A DNA stretch of 9,430 bases, taken from assembly GCA_023400335.1 (NCBI GenBank), contig JAEXFF010000388.1, positions 1 to 9,430 on the forward strand, in the 5' to 3' direction. The notes below the pieces were generated by a model. It was not told the origin of the DNA, made no database searches, and worked only from the letters and a program-made list of their open reading frames with translations. Made by a program: the position numbers and the translations under genes. This DNA is from Bacteroidota bacterium (lineage in GTDB: Bacteria; Bacteroidota; Bacteroidia; Bacteroidales; Marinifilaceae). This document shows, piece by piece, positions 1 through 6,686 of this stretch; position 1 is the first letter of the stretch, and each line of letters starts with the position of its first letter.

Positions 1-1
1 G

Positions 2-1159
2 TTAACTGCAGCATTCCCTTATGGAGCAATAATAGAATCATTTTTAGAATCAGAAGTATGTTATTTGGCAAATTCCTTTGAAAAGATTGTGATTATTCCG
101 TTATCGGGTGATTTATCTGTAATTCGGGAAGTCCCAGCTAATTGTATTGTGGAACAGCCTATTATAAGAAGTAGATTTATTCAATATCTGCATTTATTTT
201 CATATAGATCATTCTTGGTTTTTTATAGTGATTTTTTTAGAAAAAAAGTTTTTCTGAATATTAGCAGATTTAAAGCATGGTTGATTGCTTATGTATTAAC
301 TAATAATTATCTACACTCCAGGCAAATTAAAAATTTGTTTCGTATTATAAAGTCGGATGATGTAGTGTATTCATATTGGGGTAAAGGGGGATGTTATTTA
401 GCTCCTTTTTATAAAGGAAAAGCTCGATTTATATCCCGTTTTCATGGGGAATGGGATTTGTGGGAAGAGTCTTCAGGAAACTATGCCCCTGTAAGAAAGC
501 AAGTTGCTGAATCATTGAGTCTTGCTGTTTTTATTTCCGAAAAAGGGAAAGCTTATTTTCAAAAACGGTATACATGTCCAACAATCGTATCAAGATTGGG
601 TATAACTAGTGCCCGTGTTTGTCATAAAAAAAGTAATGATGGAGTCATCCGCATTTTAAGTTGCTCTTCGGTTTATCCTTTGAAAAGAGTTCCATTAATT
701 TATGAAGCATTACAACTAATTGAAAATATTCGGGTAGAATGGACACATATAGGAGCAGGCCCTGATTTCGAAAAATTAAAGGAATTAGTTCAGAAGTCAA
801 ATGAAAATATAAAAATCATCTTATTAGGGCAAATGTCAAATCAGGAGGTTCTGTCTTATTATGTGAACCATGCGGTCGATCTGTTTATCAATGTAAGTAC
901 TAACGAAGGCATTCCTGTATCCATTATGGAGGCAATCTCATACGATATTCCAGTTATAGGAACAAATGTGGGAGGAACATCCGAAATTGTAACCAATGAA
1001 ACAGGATTGTTATTGTCCCCTAATCCTTTACCTACTGAGATAAAAGAAGCTATTTTGAAAATTTCTACTTCCACTTTTACTCCCAGAAATTATTGGGAAA
1101 AGTATTATAATGCAGATAATAATTATAGTTCATTCGCACAAATGATAGCTGAGTTATAA
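2..1159 (+). CDS. GT4-family glycosyltransferase, 5' end missing
   Basis: Likely a cytoplasmic, retaining, nucleotide-sugar-dependent transferase that adds one residue to the lipid-linked repeat unit of the polysaccharide. The frame is open to the left edge. The codons before the first possible start (TTG at 65) already read as a normal GT4 N-terminus, with a TAAFPYG segment followed by an ESFLESEV segment, so the true start lies upstream and TTG 65 is not the start. About 385 codons are visible. The middle holds the SYWGKGG and RFHGEWDLWEE stretches. The C-terminal Rossmann half has a sugar-nucleotide site: GAGPDFEKLKEL, then NVSTNEGIPVSIMEAI with the E-x7-E pair encoded at 905 and 929, then PVIGTNVGGTSEIV. 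The next gene follows after 19 bases. The family call is firm; donor and acceptor cannot be read from the sequence. Confidence 0.88.
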   Translation, partial: LTAAFPYGAIIESFLESEVCYLANSFEKIVIIPLSGDLSVIREVPANCIVEQPIIRSRFIQYLHLFSYRSFLVFYSDFFRKKVFLNISRFKAWLIAYVLTNNYLHSRQIKNLFRIIKSDDVVYSYWGKGGCYLAPFYKGKARFISRFHGEWDLWEESSGNYAPVRKQVAESLSLAVFISEKGKAYFQKRYTCPTIVSRLGITSARVCHKKSNDGVIRILSCSSVYPLKRVPLIYEALQLIENIRVEWTHIGAGPDFEKLKELVQKSNENIKIILLGQMSNQEVLSYYVNHAVDLFINVSTNEGIPVSIMEAISYDIPVIGTNVGGTSEIVTNETGLLLSPNPLPTEIKEAILKISTSTFTPRNYWEKYYNADNNYSSFAQMIAEL

Positions 1160-1178
1160 TTCTATTCACATATACTAA

Positions 1179-2285
1179 ATGCGCCATTTTTGTTTTCTAA
1201 CCGGTTTATACACCCGGTATGACGTTCTCATGTTTGAACGACAAGGTAAAAGCCTTATACATGCTGGATATAAGGTAACTTATATTGTTTGTGATAATCA
1301 ACCTAACGAACTGCTGGATGGAATTGAGATTATTTCAACCAATTATATTCCTAAAAATCGGTTGGACAGATTTTTACATACAAAAGAAATATTGTTCAAA
1401 GCGGCATTAGAAGTAAATGCAGATACATATCAGATTTCTGATCCGGAGTTGATTTCATTGGTAAGACCATTAAAAAGAAAGGGAAAAAAGGTAGTGTTTA
1501 ATATGCGGGAGTATTATCCGGATATGATTAAGAATAAACATTATATTCCTAAAATTCTAAGAGGACTGGCTTCATTGGTTTATCAGAATATAATGAAAAT
1601 GAATCTGAAAAGATTTGATGCTGTTTTTATCGTTACTCCTTGGATTTTAGATATAGTGAAAAATAAATGGGGCGTTTCAAAGTCCAGCCTGTTAACGAAT
1701 TTTCCTAAGGTGAATGTTAATTATCATCTTTCTTATGAAGAATATCTTCGGAGAGAAAATGTTTTATGCTATGAAGGTACTATCTATGAAACCAGCCGGC
1801 AAGAGAAAGTTTTTGAAGCGCTTGAAAGACTTCCTGAAGTGCATTACATTCTGGCTGGAAAGATTGATGAGGGCTACATGTGGATAAAAAAGTTGCCTTA
1901 CTGGAAAAATGTTGAGTTTATAGATGGCTTTACAGTAAAAGATTTAAAAAATATATTTTCTAAATCGACAATGGCGAATGTGTTTCGTGATTTTGGAAAT
2001 AATGATGGTTCCTTGGGTGTAATTAAAATATTCGAAAGTATGGAAGCTGCATTGCCTGTTTTATTGGCAGATGTTCCCTTGTATAGGGAAATGGTGGAGA
2101 AATATCAATGTGGGATTTGTGTTGATCCTAATGAGATTCAACAAATAGAAAATGCTATCCGGTTTTTAATAGAAAATAAAGAAGAAGCCTATAAAATGGG
2201 GCAAAATGGGAGGCGTGCTGTGATAGAAGAATATAATTGGGAAAACCAGGCGAGGAACTATATTAAAATACTTAATACGCTATAG
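1179..2285 (+). CDS. GT4-like glycosyltransferase
   Basis: A 368-residue protein that probably transfers another sugar of the repeat unit. The N-terminal half has a hydrophobic first strand (HFCFLTGLYTRYDVLMFE) and a helix-strand repeat typical of GT-B enzymes that act on polyprenyl-linked sugars. The centre carries VVFNMREYYPDM and VFIVTPWILDIVKNKWG. The C-terminal half has ILAGKIDEGYM and then a donor-site region, NNDGSLGVIKIFESMEAALP, followed by a glycosyltransferase-type tail (GRRAVIEEYNWENQARNY). The E-x7-E motif is degenerate here: the first acidic position sits in an NDGS context, so this is a divergent GT4 member. ATG 1179 fits the start of the fold and has no clear Shine-Dalgarno sequence, as is common in Bacteroidetes. 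The next gene begins 2 bases after the stop. Specificity is unknown. Confidence 0.83.
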   Translation: MRHFCFLTGLYTRYDVLMFERQGKSLIHAGYKVTYIVCDNQPNELLDGIEIISTNYIPKNRLDRFLHTKEILFKAALEVNADTYQISDPELISLVRPLKRKGKKVVFNMREYYPDMIKNKHYIPKILRGLASLVYQNIMKMNLKRFDAVFIVTPWILDIVKNKWGVSKSSLLTNFPKVNVNYHLSYEEYLRRENVLCYEGTIYETSRQEKVFEALERLPEVHYILAGKIDEGYMWIKKLPYWKNVEFIDGFTVKDLKNIFSKSTMANVFRDFGNNDGSLGVIKIFESMEAALPVLLADVPLYREMVEKYQCGICVDPNEIQQIENAIRFLIENKEEAYKMGQNGRRAVIEEYNWENQARNYIKILNTL

Positions 2286-2287
2286 AA

Positions 2288-2713
2288 ATGAGAGTATCGG
2301 ATTGTAAGATCATTGAATTACCGAAGTTTCTGGATAAAAGAGGAAATCTTTCTTTTGCCGAACAATTTAAGCAAGTACCTTTTAAAATAGAAAGGACTTA
2401 TTGGATTTATGATGTTCCCGGAGGGGAAGGTCGTGGGGGACATGCTTATAAAGAAAATCAGGAGTTTGTTATAGCTCTTTCCGGTAGTCTTGACGTTTGG
2501 GTAGATGATGGAAATGAGAAAAAGATATTTTCATTGAATCGATCATATTATGGTTTGTATATGCCCAATGGACTATGGAGAGAGATGAATAATTTTTCGA
2601 CGAATTCATTGGCTTTAATATTATCCTCAGATAGGTATGAGGAATGTGACTATATTCGTGATTATGAAGAGTTTAGAAAATATGTAGCCGATGAGAACAA
2701 GTTGTGTTTATGA
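2288..2713 (+). CDS. FdtA/QdtA-like sugar 3,4-ketoisomerase, variant active site
   Basis: A 141-residue single-domain cupin of the FdtA/WxcM C-terminal family. Members isomerise dTDP-4-keto-6-deoxyglucose to the 3-keto sugar ahead of transamination. Family marks visible: IELPKFLDKRGNL near the N-terminus, RTYWIYDVPGGEGRG (37-50 region), VDDGNEKK, LWREMNNFS and the C-terminal CDYIRDYEEF. The conserved HxH pair of this family, which contributes to the active site in characterised FdtA, reads H52-A-Y54 here, so the second histidine is replaced by tyrosine. The downstream neighbour is a homologue (about 48% identical by my hand alignment) that keeps HAH. This copy may have altered specificity, reduced activity, or act as a partner subunit. 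The fold call is strong; the reaction is uncertain because of the changed residue. Confidence 0.8.
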   Translation: MRVSDCKIIELPKFLDKRGNLSFAEQFKQVPFKIERTYWIYDVPGGEGRGGHAYKENQEFVIALSGSLDVWVDDGNEKKIFSLNRSYYGLYMPNGLWREMNNFSTNSLALILSSDRYEECDYIRDYEEFRKYVADENKLCL

Positions 2714-3113
2714 TTGTACAATGATAGAGTTGGACAAACATCATAGTGATCGAAAAGGAAATATAACGGTTGTAGAGAATGGTATGACCATACCATTTGA
2801 TGTTAAGCGTGCCTACTATTTATATGATATTCCTGGAGGAGAAGAGAGAGGTGCGCATGCTCATAAAGAATTGAGTCAACTCATTATTGCTGCGAGTGGT
2901 AGTTTTGATGTTGTGCTTGATGATGGAAAGGTGAAGAGGACTTTTACCCTGAACCGTCCTTATCAAGGTTTGCTTGTCGTTCCCGGAATATGGAGGGAGT
3001 TAAGGGATTTTTCATCCGGTTCAGTTTGTTTGGTATTAGCTTCAATGCTTTATCAAGCAGAAGATTATATTAGGGATTATGATGCTTATTTGAAATATAA
3101 GATGAGTAAATAA
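2691..3113 (+). CDS. fdtA: FdtA/QdtA-type dTDP-4-keto-6-deoxyhexose 3,4-ketoisomerase
   Basis: A 140-residue cupin ketoisomerase expected to convert dTDP-4-keto-6-deoxyglucose to the dTDP-3-keto-6-deoxyhexose that the aminotransferase encoded at 8304 would aminate. Motifs: DRKGNITVVE, KRAYYLYDIPGGEERG, an intact H56-A-H58 pair, LDDGKVKRTF, IWRELRDFSSGS and EDYIRDYDAY. The start at 2691 overlaps the preceding gene by 23 bases. It is preferred over ATG 2721 because residues VYDCTMIEL align with VSDCKIIEL at the same place in the upstream paralogue. FdtA (galacto product, leading to Fuc3N) and QdtA (gluco product, leading to Qui3N) cannot be told apart by eye, so the symbol denotes the family. 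The dTDP-glucose synthase and 4,6-dehydratase that feed it are not in the window. Confidence 0.86.
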   Translation: MRTSCVYDCTMIELDKHHSDRKGNITVVENGMTIPFDVKRAYYLYDIPGGEERGAHAHKELSQLIIAASGSFDVVLDDGKVKRTFTLNRPYQGLLVVPGIWRELRDFSSGSVCLVLASMLYQAEDYIRDYDAYLKYKMSK

Positions 3114-3146
3114 TAAGTGTTTGGGATTTGAAAATAACTCAAAAAT

Positions 3147-3716
3147 ATGAATAGATTGAATTCAAACTTTGAAATAAAAAAATATGGTATAGAAGTCCGT
3201 CTTGTAAATGAAAAGGATGTTTCTTTTATTTTAGGATTACGTACAGATCCTCGGTTAGGGCGTTTTATAAGCGAAACTTCATCGGAGGTGGAGCAGCAAG
3301 TGAAGTGGTTGAAAGATTATAAATTAAGAGAGAAAGACGGAAAGGAATATTACTTTATTTATTCTTATCAAGGAGAAGCAGTTGGCGTGAATCGAATCTA
3401 TAATATAGATTTTGAAAAAAAGGAAGCAGTTGGCGGTAGTTTTGTATTTAAAAAAGGGTGCTTAATAGAACTTCCTGTTTTGTCTACTTTAATCCAGCTT
3501 GATATTGCTTTTAACCTGTTGGGAATAGACAGGATGTTAGGAGATATAAGGAAAGGCAACCGGAAAGTAATCAAATTCCATCAAATATTGAAAGTTCATT
3601 TTATCAGTGAGGATGAGTTGAATCTCTATTATGAGTATGGGAGGAATGTGTTTAATGAAACTAAAGTTAAGTTGGAAACAGTATTGCTGCCGATAAATAA
3701 AAATGAATCACTATGA
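3147..3716 (+). CDS. GNAT-family sugar N-acyltransferase
   Basis: A 189-residue protein of the RimJ/RimL-like GNAT fold. It has an N-terminal strand (IEVRLVNEKDVSFILGLR), a middle strand pair (YYFIYSYQGEAVGVNRIYNID), the long helix region LIQLDIAFNLLGIDRMLGDI, and a C-terminal KGNRKVIKFHQIL followed by EDELNLYYEY. The classical acyl-CoA-binding Q/R-x-x-G-x-G/A loop is not evident; the equivalent place reads FKKGCLIELP. It follows the ketoisomerases after a 33-base gap (3114-3146) and its stop overlaps the FabD start as ATGA, so it is translationally linked to the acyl-making cassette. I infer that it N-acylates the 3-amino sugar, perhaps using the cassette's acyl-ACP instead of acetyl-CoA. 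Fold confidence is good; substrate and donor are inference from context. Confidence 0.72.
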   Translation: MNRLNSNFEIKKYGIEVRLVNEKDVSFILGLRTDPRLGRFISETSSEVEQQVKWLKDYKLREKDGKEYYFIYSYQGEAVGVNRIYNIDFEKKEAVGGSFVFKKGCLIELPVLSTLIQLDIAFNLLGIDRMLGDIRKGNRKVIKFHQILKVHFISEDELNLYYEYGRNVFNETKVKLETVLLPINKNESL

Positions 3717-4639
3717 AAGCTTTTATTTTTCCTGGGCAGGGGTGCCAAAAACAGGGTATGGGAAAAGAATTGTATATGAATTTCCCGGAAGCAAGAGCCT
3801 TGTTTGAGAAAGCAAATGATTTCTTTGGATGGCGTATTACTGATGTCATGTTTGACGGGGACGAAAATGAGTTGATGGAGACTAAGAATACTCAACCGGC
3901 TGTTTTTTTATATGAAGTTGTGTTAGCAATCACACAGAAGAAACTAAAACCGGATGTGGTTGCTGGACATTCTCTGGGAGAGTTTGCTGCTTTGGTGATA
4001 AACGGTTGCATTAGTTTTGAGGATGGGCTTAACTTAGTTCTAAATCGGGCTTTAATCGGTCAGAAAGCTTGTGAAAAATATCCGACAGGGATGGGAGCTG
4101 TGATTGGACTTTCGGAGGAATATGTAGCCCGCAGGATTAAAGAAATCTGGGAAGAAACTGGTGAACCGATTTATTTTGCCAATTATAACGGTCCGGGGCA
4201 AGTGGTAATATCCGGCTCAAAAAAAGGAGTACGGATGGCCTGTAAAGCATTTGTAAAGGAAGGAGCAAAGAAAGCGGTACCTTTGTTAATTGGAGGTAGT
4301 TTTCATACTCCATATATGGACGAAGCAAGGGAAGAGTTGGGAGAAATAATAGAGAAAATCATATTTCATTCACCTAAAATCCCTATTTATCAATGTGTCG
4401 ATGCTTTACCCCATGTCAATCCTGAGGAAATAAAAAATAATTTAATACAGCATATTACGCATCCCGTTCTATGGACGGATATGGTACATCACATGGTAAA
4501 AGATGGGGTGGATGAATTTTACGAAATAGGTACAGATGATACGCTTCAAAAAATAGTACATCGGATGTATCCGGAGAAGAAAGTGACTACAATATGGGAA
4601 ATCCCCACATATAATGATTTTAATCCTTTAAACAATTAA
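3713..4639 (+). CDS. fabD: FabD-type malonyl-CoA:ACP malonyltransferase
   Basis: A 308-residue acyltransferase that would move malonyl from CoA to the phosphopantetheine arm of the ACP encoded next. Length and motifs match FabD. The N-terminal FPGQG (7-10 region) is followed by CQKQGMG, with Cys where Ser is usual. Nucleophile Ser87 lies in GHSLGE. Arg112 (LNRALIGQKA) sits at the position that binds the malonyl carboxylate in the family. Catalytic His198 lies in GGSFHTPYMDEA. The C-terminus has FYEIGTDDTLQKIVHRM. The intact Arg argues for a dicarboxylic extender such as malonyl, not a monocarboxylic acyl group. The start ATG overlaps the GNAT stop (ATGA) and the ACP begins 3 bases after the stop. 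This is very likely a dedicated paralogue rather than the housekeeping fabD, because it is embedded in polysaccharide genes. Confidence 0.9.
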   Translation: MKAFIFPGQGCQKQGMGKELYMNFPEARALFEKANDFFGWRITDVMFDGDENELMETKNTQPAVFLYEVVLAITQKKLKPDVVAGHSLGEFAALVINGCISFEDGLNLVLNRALIGQKACEKYPTGMGAVIGLSEEYVARRIKEIWEETGEPIYFANYNGPGQVVISGSKKGVRMACKAFVKEGAKKAVPLLIGGSFHTPYMDEAREELGEIIEKIIFHSPKIPIYQCVDALPHVNPEEIKNNLIQHITHPVLWTDMVHHMVKDGVDEFYEIGTDDTLQKIVHRMYPEKKVTTIWEIPTYNDFNPLNN

Positions 4640-4642
4640 GTT

Positions 4643-4870
4643 ATGACATTAGAAGAATTCGTAAAAAGATTTGGAGAAGAATTTGATGAAACTCCGTTGG
4701 AACAATTTCATGTATCCACAGATTTTAAAGAACTTGAAGAGTGGGGATCATTAACTGCTCTTTCCATTATTGCTATGGTGGATGAAGAATTTGATAAACG
4801 CATAACCGGTGCGGATATTCGTAACAGTAAAACCATTGAGGATTTATATAATTTAGTTATTTCAAAATGA
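4643..4870 (+). CDS. Dedicated acyl carrier protein
   Basis: A 75-residue acidic four-helix carrier protein of standard ACP length. The predicted 4'-phosphopantetheine attachment residue is Ser36 in EEWGSLTALSI. The canonical D before this serine is G here (WGSL in place of DSL). Helix 2/3 marks follow: AMVDEEFDKRITGADI and then KTIEDLYNLV. It lies between the malonyltransferase and the ketoreductase, and its TGA overlaps the next ATG by 4 bases, so equal expression with the reductase is likely. It would carry malonyl, 3-ketoacyl and 3-hydroxyacyl intermediates. No phosphopantetheinyl transferase gene is seen, so activation must come from elsewhere in the genome. The housekeeping ACP is normally part of a different fab gene cluster, which supports a private role. 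Confidence 0.9.
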   Translation: MTLEEFVKRFGEEFDETPLEQFHVSTDFKELEEWGSLTALSIIAMVDEEFDKRITGADIRNSKTIEDLYNLVISK

Positions 4871-5628
4871 CGGGATATAATCCATTTTCATTGGAAAAGA
4901 AAACAATACTCGTAACAGGAGCCTCTTCCGGAATAGGAAGAGGTATCGCTGTCGAGTGCTCGAAAATTGGAGGAAAAGTCGTTATTTCGGGTAGGAATAA
5001 GGAACGTTTGGATGAAACATTATCCTTACTCGAAGGGGAAGGACACTTAGCAATTCAAGCGGATCTGTCAACACAAGAGGGAATCGATTTTTTGGTTGGA
5101 AATTGCCCGGTTATTCATGGCTGTGTTCATAGTGCGGGTATTCCCAAAATTTGTGGTGTAAAATATATTAGCAGAGCTTTACTGGAGGAGATTATAAATG
5201 TTAATGAGGTGGCTCCTATTTTGTTGACTTCTTCGTTGTTAAAAAAGAAGAAGTTGCAGAAAGGATCTTCCATTGTGTTTATTGCCTCTATGTCCGGGGT
5301 TTATATTGCAAATACCGGAGAAGCTCCTTATTCCACTACTAAAGGTGCGTTGAGTGGTTTCGTTAAAGGAGCGGCTTTTGAATTGGCAGCTCAAGGGACG
5401 AGAGTAAATACGATTTGTCCGGGACTTGTTCCTACCCGTATTCTGAGAGTTTCTAATGAAATGTTTTCAGAGGATCAGTTGAAAGAAACGATGTATGGGC
5501 GTTATCCTTTAAAACGTGTTGGTACGCCGGAAGATATTGCCCATGGAGCGATTTATTTATTGTCTGATGCCTCCGGTTGGGTAACCGGTATTAATTTGTT
5601 GATTGACGGAGGTTATTGTTTAGCATAA
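4867..5628 (+). CDS. fabG: FabG-like short-chain dehydrogenase/reductase (3-ketoacyl-ACP reductase)
   Basis: A 253-residue classical SDR, probably reducing the 3-ketoacyl-ACP made by the neighbouring ketosynthases with NADPH to a 3-hydroxyacyl-ACP. Visible: dinucleotide-binding TGASSGIG at 17-24, Asn113 of the tetrad, Ser141 (IASMSG), and Tyr155/Lys159 in YSTTK. The C-terminal end has CPGLVPTRI and then GWVTGINLLIDGGY, as in FabG relatives. The usual NNAG turn reads HSAG (88-91), so it is not a housekeeping-like FabG and may have a shifted substrate pocket. ATG 4867 overlaps the ACP stop. The tetrad is complete, so activity is expected. Direct reduction of the sugar is an alternative, but the ACP and KASIII neighbours favour an acyl substrate. 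Confidence 0.83.
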   Translation: MTGYNPFSLEKKTILVTGASSGIGRGIAVECSKIGGKVVISGRNKERLDETLSLLEGEGHLAIQADLSTQEGIDFLVGNCPVIHGCVHSAGIPKICGVKYISRALLEEIINVNEVAPILLTSSLLKKKKLQKGSSIVFIASMSGVYIANTGEAPYSTTKGALSGFVKGAAFELAAQGTRVNTICPGLVPTRILRVSNEMFSEDQLKETMYGRYPLKRVGTPEDIAHGAIYLLSDASGWVTGINLLIDGGYCLA

Positions 5629-5632
5629 GAAT

Positions 5633-6685
5633 ATGGGATTGTTAAAATTTTGTAATGTAGGTATCCGAGCGATAAGTGCGACAGTACCGCGACGTGTAGT
5701 AAAAACAAGGTCTTTAACTTCATATTATAATGAAGAGGCTATAGAAAAATTTATAGAAGCCACGGGCGTTGAAGAACGTCGTTTTGTGGATAATGATACA
5801 TGTGCATCCGATTTATGTTATAAATCTGCTTGCCAGATATTTGAGGAGGCAGATATTAAACCAGAGGATATAGATGCTCTTTTTTTCATCAGCCAAACCC
5901 CTGATTATAAAATTCCGGGAACGTCGATTCTTTTACAAGATAAATTAGGTTTGAAGAAAACAACCATTGTATATGACATAAATATGTCCTGTTCGGGTTT
6001 TATACATGGACTGTTGATGGCTTACACTTTTCTTCAATTGCCAACAGTTAATAATGTGATGATTATGGTTGGGGATACCTTATCCAAGATGACTTCCTTA
6101 CAAGATAAGTCGACAGGAATGCTTTTGGGAGATGCTGGAACGGTAACAGTTATCGGAAAAGGGGAACAATACAGAGAGAGTTATTTCTCTATGTGTACGG
6201 ATGGTTCAAATATTGATTCGGTAATCATTCCTGCTGGAGGCAGCCGTAGGATGAGCTCTGAGGAAACCCTTCAATCAAAAGAATATGAAGATGGGAGTAT
6301 CCGTAGTTTAGAACAAGTGGTTATGGTGGGACCGGATGTTTTTAGTTTTGCTATTTCAGAGCTTCCGAAAGATATTAAACGTCTCCTGGAGTTTGCGAAT
6401 AAATCGATTGACGAGATTGATAAATATGCTTTCCATCAGGCTAATAACTTTATGACGGGATTTATTGCTAAGAAAGCGAAAGCTGATCCGCAGAAACTAT
6501 TGCGTTCCATTCATAAGTACGGTAATACGGCTGGTACCTCGATTCCCTTGTGTATGGTAGAGAATCGGGATAAAATTCATCGGAATGAGTCAATTCTTAT
6601 GAATGCGATAGGAGCCGGTTTTGCTTATGGAACGGTACTTTTAAACATAGCGGATTGTAAGATTTTAAAGTTAAAGGAGTTATAG
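5633..6685 (+). CDS. fabH: FabH-like 3-oxoacyl-ACP synthase III (first copy)
   Basis: A 350-residue thiolase-fold KASIII. It would condense a short acyl-CoA with malonyl-ACP to give a 3-ketoacyl-ACP. The catalytic triad is complete: Cys120 in NMSCSGF, His268 in FHQAN and Asn298 in YGNTAGTS, with the His-Asn spacing of 30 seen in E. coli FabH. The N-terminal TGVEERRFVD and central DKSTGMLLGDAGTVTV segments are also family-typical. It is about 30 residues longer than E. coli FabH, with most of the extra length between Cys and His (around 195-225). The start lies 4 bases after the reductase stop and the second KASIII starts 1 base after this stop. Which acyl primer it uses is not visible from the sequence. 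Confidence 0.88.
   Translation: MGLLKFCNVGIRAISATVPRRVVKTRSLTSYYNEEAIEKFIEATGVEERRFVDNDTCASDLCYKSACQIFEEADIKPEDIDALFFISQTPDYKIPGTSILLQDKLGLKKTTIVYDINMSCSGFIHGLLMAYTFLQLPTVNNVMIMVGDTLSKMTSLQDKSTGMLLGDAGTVTVIGKGEQYRESYFSMCTDGSNIDSVIIPAGGSRRMSSEETLQSKEYEDGSIRSLEQVVMVGPDVFSFAISELPKDIKRLLEFANKSIDEIDKYAFHQANNFMTGFIAKKAKADPQKLLRSIHKYGNTAGTSIPLCMVENRDKIHRNESILMNAIGAGFAYGTVLLNIADCKILKLKEL
6673..6679 (+). promoter_or_regulatory. Consensus-like Shine-Dalgarno for the second KASIII
   Basis: AAAGGAG lies inside the last codons of the first KASIII gene, 7 bases before the ATG at 6687. Most genes in this window have no recognisable Shine-Dalgarno sequence, so this one stands out and supports 6687 as the start. 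Confidence 0.55.
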
Positions 6686-6686
6686 A

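Noticed and set aside
232..253. T7 / A7 / T5 runs forming an inverted-repeat-like tract in the first glycosyltransferase, possibly a slippage or hairpin site.
   Set aside because: It lies inside an intact coding frame with sensible residues (DFFRKKVF). Runs of seven are expected in AT-rich DNA, and nothing suggests phase variation.
3114..3146. TTTG repeats in the 33-base gap, possibly a Bacteroidetes promoter (TTTG ... TAnnTTTG).
   Set aside because: No element with the right spacing and a TAnnTTTG -7 box fits in the gap, and the genes on both sides are in the same direction with operon-like spacing.
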